64,000 bases of DNA from contig CAJNDT010004913.1 of NCBI GenBank assembly GCA_905221615.1, positions 124,001-188,000 on the forward strand, given 5' to 3'. The notes below the pieces were generated by a model. It saw only the letters and a program-made list of their open reading frames with translations. It had not been told where the DNA came from and did no database searches. The position numbers were made by a program, and so were the translations under genes. Positions 55,801-62,400 of the stretch are shown one piece after another (the first letter of the stretch is position 1; each line of letters opens with the position of its first letter). Source of the stretch: Symbiodinium sp. CCMP2592. Taxonomy: Eukaryota; Sar; Dinophyceae; Suessiales; Symbiodiniaceae.

Positions 55801-58345
55801 GGGCCCAGTATACTACAGCTATAAAAGGGACACCCACAAAAAACACAACAACAAGTGTATAGGTACTTCTTGAGGCCCCTATATTATCGATGCTCCCTTC
55901 AAGTCCTTGTGCCAGCTTCGAGAGATTTGGAGTCTTGCGTCGAGGGCCTCAACTGCTGCTTCATCGTGGAGCGTTTGAGAGCAAGATTTGGGGACGGAAC
56001 ACCGCAAGTATGCAAACTCCAAACCATATCCTAACCACTGTTGATGATATAAATCCTGCATTACCTTGAGGACCCTAAACTATGGGAAAAATGATCTTTT
56101 CCTACTTACGGGTAATGCAGGATTTATCTCATCAACCGTTATATTCCCTATCATGGGTAATGCTGCATTTATCCCATCAGCCGTATGTAGTCATAGGGGC
56201 CGAGGGGCCGCCAGAAGCACGAGCGCACATGACGCACGCGGCATGCAGCGGCTACGCGTGAGGATGGGAGGCTTCTAGCTGGCAACCGTATATGGTTTTT
56301 GGCTTGGTGTAGATCCCCTAATTTGGGGATCTATACTACTATAAGGGTTCTTTATAGGAGCCCCCATTAAGGGATCTACTTCTTAGCTAGTGTGGGTCGT
56401 AAAGCCCCGGAGCTGCGACTGGCTTCACTTCGACCCTTCAACTTCAAGTCGAAAGCACCAACTCCGAAGCCCTAAACCTCCAAGCTGCAGACCTCATCAC
56501 TGACTACTCAAAGGATCATGGTACTTAGTAACTAGAGTTATTGTTAGGGTAACTATACTTATAACCCCAATTAGGGTACTTATAACCTTACTTGCTAAGT
56601 CCCATGATCCTCCAAGTATCTTAAACCCTGCTAAACCTTGAACCCCGTATCCTATCAATGCCCTAAATGGGGCCCTGAACCAAAACCATGGCCAATGTTT
56701 GGATCAAAAATCCGGTTTGCCTCTGCGGATGGCTTAGGCTGAAAACACGGGGGATGTAACTAATACAGGGGCACCAAGAAGTTGGACAAAGTCAAAACTG
56801 TGAGCATTCAGCGGAAACGGTTTGGCGGTGTATGATGCTACTGGTATTGCTAATGGCTCAGACCTGACCAGCATTCTGCATGCCACTACTTGTGACGCAA
56901 GATGTCGGTAGCTAGTCAGTAGCTACTACTTCTTGCTCCTCCTCCATCAATCCTCAGCAAACTTAAACGCAGGATTTTCTCTCTAGCCAGGTATGTCGGG
57001 TGTTGATGGGGTTCACAGTTTAGGGCCAAGCATAGGTTGCTGTAGGGTGCTCTTTCCACTCATTGCCTTGTCTGCCTTTCATCCTCAGATGTTGAGCCGT
57101 GGAGTTACGCCTGAAGCTTCGTCTTATCTGGCGGTGCAAGGACGAACAAACTCGAACCCTATAATATAACAGGATCAACACCTAGGTTTGGTTATGCATC
57201 GGCAGGAGGCTAGAGGATAAAGTATTAGCGCGGGAGCCTTGGGTTTAGGGCTATGTGCTTCCCGATTGCAAGCCCAGCTACTTGCTCCGAAGAGCACACA
57301 AACACAAAACCAATTGGTGAGTTCGTGAGCCCGAACACTCTGCGCTCTGAACCCAAATCGTGTCAGAGTCGTGCAGCCTCGTACATGGAGTAGCAAGGTG
57401 CCAGCTGGTTGTTGGGGAGCTTCACCTGTCCACTTGCAGTACAGGAACACAGAGCTTTGCACGAATGAGCAATTTCCTCTGTTGACTTCAGCTGTCATAG
57501 CCGGTGCTACAGGCTGCGGTATCTGGAGAACTTGTCCTGCTCTTGCAGCAGAGCATACTATTCCAATCACTGCCGCCAAAATTTCTGCATCGGCTCACCA
57601 CAACGATGAAAACTGCTAAGCCCCCGACTCTTAAATCCTAAAACACTACACCCTGATTAAAGGCTCAAATACGAGTCTTCGAAAATGTTTAGTCAAAGAG
57701 CCCCCGAGAGCTCAACCCAAATACTCCCTGAATTAAGAATATAGGGTGGTATAAAATGAAGGTTTCATCATATAACTTGGCAGCGGTAGTTACAGGTTTA
57801 CAACCTCTCAGTTCAGGAACCTAAGGTTCCAACATAAACAAAAAAACCTGAGATCGTGTCGTGCTTAAGCTCAAAACCGCCAGTAAACATCTGGGTCCTT
57901 AAACCCCTCGGCCTCTTCTTAATAAGGACCCCTAGGTATGTACCCTTAATATAGCTACTATATACCCATTAAATAGCCCATGATAGGGTAGGGGTCCCCA
58001 TTAAGGGTCCCTGTGTTGTTCGAGGTCCACTGGGGGCCTTCGGACTCCAAGAATGACTGCCGAGGTCACGAACTTTCCGAAGCCGAACATCTCAGAGCAT
58101 GAAACGCTCGCTGCTAGGCTTTAGGGTTTAGATTAGGTACGGCCCCCACTCAGTAATAGTTGAATAATATTCATGATATAGATATAGTAGGACCTCAATA
58201 GTAGCCCTATTATAGACTCTTACTGTATGGGGGCCGTACCTAGGGGTTTAGAGTTTACAGCGGCTAGGGGTTCAGCGCGGAATGCTGACTGCAGGCTTTG
58301 GCCAGTCCAGGTAACCTGAGGCTCATCCCAAGAAGCCGAAAGCAT
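52381..58345 (-). CDS. Multi-exon gene of unknown function upstream of the RCC1 gene
   Basis: Proposed exons, in order: 58345-58259 (ATG; MLSASWDEPQVTWTG; donor GTAAAC), 57584-57385, about 56024-55885, 55268-55205, 54966-54900, 54563-54452, 52840-52747 and 52477-52381 (stop TAG). The phases of 55268-55205, 54966-54900 and 54563-54452 chain, as do the last two exons. The connections between the groups are not proven and two genes may be mixed here. The C-terminus (RISRRSIPKAKKARKPP) is very basic, like a nuclear or nucleic-acid-binding tail. No domain is recognised. Confidence 0.4.
52860..52985. repeat. TTTAGGG-type tract
   Basis: Degenerate units, G-rich strand on plus. Confidence 0.85.
53282..53789. 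other. Protein-like island, strand unclear
   Basis: The minus strand has an open frame of 158 codons (53758-53282; e.g. CPKCFRLLLFIVSKSCPLL). The plus strand has two overlapping frames that would join by one frameshift or a short intron near 53520: ITGSTFTGITIASILLTFM, then KSRCKSLVHHPTNPTDNSG and SLNDFRSSNDLQMYGDKAL ending in a stop at 53789. The plus reading looks more like a protein, but the minus reading is continuous. It is free of TTTAGGG and palindromes, unlike its surroundings. It could be a recently inserted retrocopy. Confidence 0.4.
53909..54130. repeat. Convergent telomere-like tracts
   Basis: CCCTAAA units at 53909-53990 face TTTAGGG units at 54087-54130. In between, the minus strand reads AMPLHLEVALLSLGAKN before a stop, a possible but unsupported exon. 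Confidence 0.8.
54332..54443. mobile_element. Palindrome, family L
   Basis: CCCTAAGGGTCCATGTACTC to ..GGGTACATGGACCCTTAGGG, with a copy in the same family at 49362. Confidence 0.85.
54452..55268 (-). CDS. Three phase-linked middle exons of that gene
   Basis: Exon 55268-55205 reads PLSMLADVHVPDSERVRN. Exon 54966-54900 reads PAWTDAGHESSPARSMPR in the phase-linked frame; another frame (ATGLDGCGAREFSCEVDAS) also looks coding, so this one is ambiguous. Exon 54563-54452 reads HLCMKSQYGARTYSLLAAS. Donors are GT and acceptors AG. Family F and family L palindromes lie within 5-20 nt of the outer borders. Confidence 0.45.
55282..55471. mobile_element. Family F element carrying nested filler, CTAA duplication
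   Basis: The outer ends CTTACCGCTGGTTAGTAGGG and ..TCCTCCAACGGTAAG are flanked by CTAA on both sides. Inside, a family C-like piece (GGGGCCTTATAAAGGGGGCT) and a second family F left arm are present. The left end lies 14 nt from the acceptor of exon 55268-55205. Confidence 0.75.
55768..55883. mobile_element. MITE-like palindrome, family C
   Basis: GTAGGGGCCTTAATAATTCG to ..CTTGAGGCCCCTATAT, adjacent to the 55885 end of a likely exon. Confidence 0.75.
55885..57584 (-). CDS. Two likely upstream exons of that gene
   Basis: Exon 57584-57385 (acceptor GATGCAG, donor GTACGA) reads ILAAVIGIVCSAARAGQVLQ and KWTGEAPQQPAGTLLLH. Segment about 56024-55885 reads GLEFAYLRCSVPKSC and TLHDEAAVEALDARLQISRS. 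It is bounded by a family D palindrome on one side and a family C palindrome on the other, without a clear GT donor. A plus frame overlaps the first. Confidence 0.4.
56040..56184. mobile_element. Family D palindrome plus extra right end
   Basis: TTGATGATATAAATCCTGCA to ..GATTTATCTCATCAACCG at 56137. Another right end (CATGGGTAATGCTGCATTTA ..CATCAGCCG) follows. Confidence 0.75.
56507..56616. mobile_element. MITE, family A, TA target site
   Basis: CTCAAAGGATCATGGTACTT to ..CATGATCCTCCAAG, flanked by TA. Confidence 0.8.
57913..58015. mobile_element. Palindrome, family K
   Basis: CCTCTTCTTAATAAGGACCC to ..GTCCCCATTAAGGGTCCCTG, matching the copy at 30205. Confidence 0.8.
58134..58243. mobile_element. 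Palindrome, family M
   Basis: TAGGTACGGCCCCCACTCAG is mirrored by ..TGTATGGGGGCCGTACCTA, with a TTGAATAATATTCATGATAT loop. One copy was seen. Confidence 0.8.
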
Positions 58346-58527
58346 GAAGTCAAAAACGAGCCCTAAACCGAAACCCTAAACCCTAAACCCATAAACCGAG
58401 ACCATGAAGCCAAACACCACAGGACCCTGCGATGGTTGCAGCCGCGCCACAGACTGTGAGAGGATCTTTGCCTCTACCACCTCACGGCAAAAGTGGGCCT
58501 ACAGTGGTTTAGCCTAACCCTAAAAAA

Positions 58528-58715
58528 AAGGGGGCCTTAATAATTAGAGTAGGGTTCCTGTTTAAGCAATGTCCTTTGAAGGGGTCTATAAGGGATCTAT
58601 AGTGGTGGTCTATGATTTTGGGGCCTTAATAACTAGAATAGGGTTCTGGGACCCATTATACTATCAATATAATCAGGAACCACCAAAATAGTCTATGTAT
58701 TTACCTAGGCCCCTA
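58528..58715. mobile_element. Family C cluster flanked by a 22-nt direct repeat
   Basis: GGGGGCCTTAATAATTAGAG to ..CTAGGCCCCTATACT with a nested GGGGTCTATAAGGGATCTAT module. On each side is ACAGTGGTTTAGCCTAACCC or its one-mismatch copy (58500 and 58721), longer than a normal target duplication. Confidence 0.7.
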
Positions 58716-58742
58716 TACTACAGTGGTTTGGCCTAACCCTAC

Positions 58743-58932
58743 AAGGAGGATCATGGGACTTAGTAAGTCAGGTTATAAGTACCATACTTGGGGTTATAAG
58801 TATACTTACCGTCATAATAACCCTAGTTACTAAGTCCCATGATCCTTTAAGTAGACCCTAAACCTCATAGATCACTTTATAGATCCCATTTAAGGAACCC
58901 TTTAAGTTACTAAGTCCCATGATCCTTTGAGC
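58743..58932. mobile_element. Family A element plus right-half copy
   Basis: AAGGAGGATCATGGGACTTA to ..CCCATGATCCTTTAAG at 58851. Filler (GATCCCATTTAAGGAACCC) and another right half (GTTACTAAGTCCCATGATCC) end at about 58932. Confidence 0.75.
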
Positions 58933-59016
58933 ACACTCGTTGAGTAAGGGTGGGGATCTGGTTTTCCCTTAGTCCAAAGATGCGAGGCCTTGGGACCCGG
59001 AGCACTAGTTTACAGG

Positions 59017-59051
59017 GGGGGGTTGGGGGGGGTTGGGGGGGGTTGGGGGGT
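59017..59051. repeat. G-run array (GGGGGG..GGTT)n
   Basis: Four runs of six to eight G separated by TT on the plus strand, a strong candidate for G-quadruplex folding. It lies about 250 nt upstream of the retroelement primer-binding site. Confidence 0.9.
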
Positions 59052-59304
59052 GAAACCATAAACCTCTAAAGGGGTAGCTCTAACAGGTACCTACAGCAAT
59101 GGCTGCATGCTCATACATATACATTCCGCTGCCCATTGGCTCACAGTGGTTTTACCATATTGAGACAAGACAAGCTCTCCTTGCGTAGCAAGACAAAACA
59201 ACTACTGTCCGTGTGCAGGGCGCTGCCCTTTGATCCTTAGGGAATAACTGGTCATACACCTCCTTACAAGGAGTATCCCTTGGGGGTGTATCGGCACAGT
59301 TTTC

Positions 59305-59316
59305 TGGTAGCGGAGC
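59305..59316 (+). promoter_or_regulatory. Primer-binding site (tRNA-Met type)
   Basis: TGGTAGCGGAGC closely resembles the TGGTATCAGAGC site that copia elements use to prime from initiator tRNA-Met. It lies 85 nt upstream of the Gag ATG. Confidence 0.65.
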
Positions 59317-59400
59317 CCGGAAAGGGCCGCCCGCCTCACAAAGTCCGCTACAGCGGTCGGCCTCGCCGAACGCTTAACCAAGCGGATAAGAGGCAGCACA

Positions 59401-62400
59401 ATGTCGAGCTCGCATAGCGAAGCCGACGGCAGTTCCCAATCCTCCGGGGGATATGAGAACGAAGAGACCTCCCAAGGTCCAGCTACTTATGTCGCACAGT
59501 CATATGCAACATCTGACCGCATGCTTGCATCATTAGGCATAACGCCCAAGATCGCGCCTGCCTATGATGGCACCACCTCGTGGTTTGAGTATGAACAGTT
59601 GATTGACGACTGGTGCGACATAACAACGCTGGATGACACCAAAAGAGGTCCGTCTCTCAAGACGAGGCTCTCCGGATTGGCCGCAGTACAAAAGGAATCA
59701 CTGAACCGAGAAAGGCTTGCAGCCCCAGATGGAGTAGATTACTTCAAGAAGAAGATGCGTCCATTTTTCGTGAAAGGAGAACAGTACGTTTTCCTGTGGC
59801 GTTTCCTCGGCCTATTCAAGGCATGGAAGGGCAACCAAGACTTTGTGACTTGGATTGCTAAGTTTGAGATCGTGCTACAGCGCGTGAAAAACTCATGGAT
59901 GGATCTCTTACCAGAGATAGCTCTGGAAGATGCCCATCCAGATTTCATGCAGGCTGTGCAGGCAGATCAAACCTTCTTGCGCCTACAGGATGCAACCGAG
60001 AGAGACACATACGCCGCACGTTTCTTCGAAACATGGAACAAGGAACGCCTTGATAATCATCGAAGAGCGTTTCCTCTAAATGATAATCTCCTAGCTCTTC
60101 TCTTCCTAGTGCAGTCCGACCTAAATGAGATGCAACGTGAGAGGTTGGTAACAGCATTGACCAACCAAGGTTACCGAATTGAGACCTACACGTACCCTGT
60201 GGTACGGCAGACCATGTTCGATCAGTTCTCAACGACCAGAACTGGTCTGCAGGATCCCAACATTCGGCACTCTTCTCACAAGAAGGACCGCCATGGAAGG
60301 AGAGATCAACGCCGCAAACGCGGAGGTCGAAACTTCCTCATCCTCGATCAGGGTGAATACGACGGAGTCGATGGATTCTGGCTCCAAGACGAAGACACCC
60401 TTGAGGAAGGCTTTCTTGCCGCCGAGGATGAAGAAGCTGTCTTCTGGACAGTTGACGACCATGAAGCCTTCGTTGCAAGGAGATTCAAAAAGGGAAGAAG
60501 ACCAAGAATGCGTCCCGGATCACCGGGAAGAGCAAAGGGTGGCAAGCGAAAAGGACGTGGCCGTTTTAGGTCATACCGCGGAAAAGGGAGAGCCAACCAG
60601 GCAGAACATGATCCAACTGATTCCAGCTATTTCGGTAAAGGTAAAGGAAAGGAAAAAGGAAAAGGTGGAAAAGGCAAAGGAAAAGGAAAGGACAAAGGAG
60701 ATAAAGGAAGCTCCTTCAAGGGTACAAAATCAAAAGGCAAAGGTAAGGATACAGCTAAGTCTGCCTCCTTACAAGGAGACCAAACTGGATCTCCACAGGC
60801 CTATGAAAGTTCCACCGCACCGAGCTGGGATTCATGGTATGAGGACAGTTATTATACTGACTCCAGTTGGAATTATGCCGCTTATGACGATCAAACGTCT
60901 TATACATACTATGCATCACAAGCCTCACGAAGAAAAACACGGAGAAAGAAGAGAAGAAATCAAGCAGGATCATCAGGTAGAGGCACAGATCCGAGCGCGC
61001 ACCAAGAACCCGTGTTCAACTCATCAGTGAGTTACGTGCCCCAGGTCTCTGAACCATCCGAGGGGCAAGGTGTGGAGACTGCAACAGCAGTGTTTCCGTT
61101 GCAGCACACCGTCCTATCTGCTCTCACAGAGCGGATCAATCTTGATAAGAGCCCTACCTTTGTCATACTTGACTCAGGTTGTACTAGGGCTATGGGTTCC
61201 CGCTATGCGGTGAACAGGCTTATCAAGGCCGTGAAGCAACATGCCCCAGGCATGATTGATTTCACTTTTTCACCTTCGAACACGAAGTTCTCTTTCGCAG
61301 ATAGTGAAACAGCTCTTATCAAGGAGCGTGTAACTCTATGGTTTAACACAACTCCAAGAAGAGATACAACCATAGAAGTTTTGGATCAGGGAAGAGTCCC
61401 CATTTTGTTTTCCATCGAACAGATGAGGAATTTAAGAATGACCCTCGAGTGTAGTCCAACAGCTGACCTAGCAACGTGTGAAGCTTTCGGTTTGTATAAA
61501 ACCCCTCTTCCGATTAGTACCAATAACCATTTGGTATTGGACCTTCTAGGCTTTACTTCCACCAGGAAGTACCTCCCTAAGTCAGGTACGTCGTTCAGTG
61601 CGACGGAGACTGCTCTAGGAGCCAATAAGCCTTATGTTAGGATACCGGAAGGTCGCTGTCCAGCCTGTGCCGGACAGAAAAAGGCTCACACGTACCTCAA
61701 GGGTTGTGACAAAGCACCTGAGGGAGCAGCTGATCCACCATCGAAGAGGATTTCAAGGAAAAAGAAGCCTCTTCCATCTGATCCGGCAGAATCATCTGCC
61801 AAGAAACTTGATCCACCAGAACCATCTGGTGATGTTCCTGAGCCTTCCGGACCATCGGAACCATCATCAGGTTCTAGGGACAAACCTGCAGAATCCTCTG
61901 CATCACATGAACCTCCAGAAGAAGAAAGACTTGAGGTTCCACCTGCGAAGATAAAGACTCCAAAGGGTCTTAAAAACCTTCTGAAGAAATCCCGCAAATA
62001 TGCGGTTAAATCTCCTGTTGAAGAGAAGTCTAAGGTCCCAGGAGCTGATGACGGGACGGAGGTAAGACCACTTGAGTCAAGAGAATACCCGGCTCCTGGT
62101 ACAGACTCACCTACAGGTGAAGAGATTGTCGCAGAACCATCGCCATCTCTTCCCATTGCTCTTCGCAGGATTCATGAGAAGCTTAAGGACCCTGTAGAAC
62201 TCTATAAGCTTCACCTTAAGCACCGTCATATGAGTACGGATCAGTTCAAGCGACGCACAAAAGCCTTACAGATCCCAAAGGAGATCTATGAGCTATATGA
62301 CCAACTGGTCAAAAAGTGTTCAGCCTGCCAGGAACATGTGAGAGCTCCTTCGAGAGCGAAGATTTCTGGTTTAAGATCAGAGACTTTCGGTGATCTCACC

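Noticed and set aside
59160..59304. Exact 5' LTR of the retrotransposon
   Set aside because: A TG..CA pair can be proposed, but without the 3' LTR inside the window the borders cannot be confirmed.
60179..61030. 283-codon plus-strand frame inside the retroelement
   Set aside because: It overlaps the continuous Gag-Pol frame in another phase. Its composition follows from the Lys/Gly-rich codons of the true frame.
61686..62156. 156-codon minus-strand frame opposite the Pol linker
   Set aside because: It is a shadow of the Ser/Pro/Glu-rich linker between protease and integrase on the plus strand.
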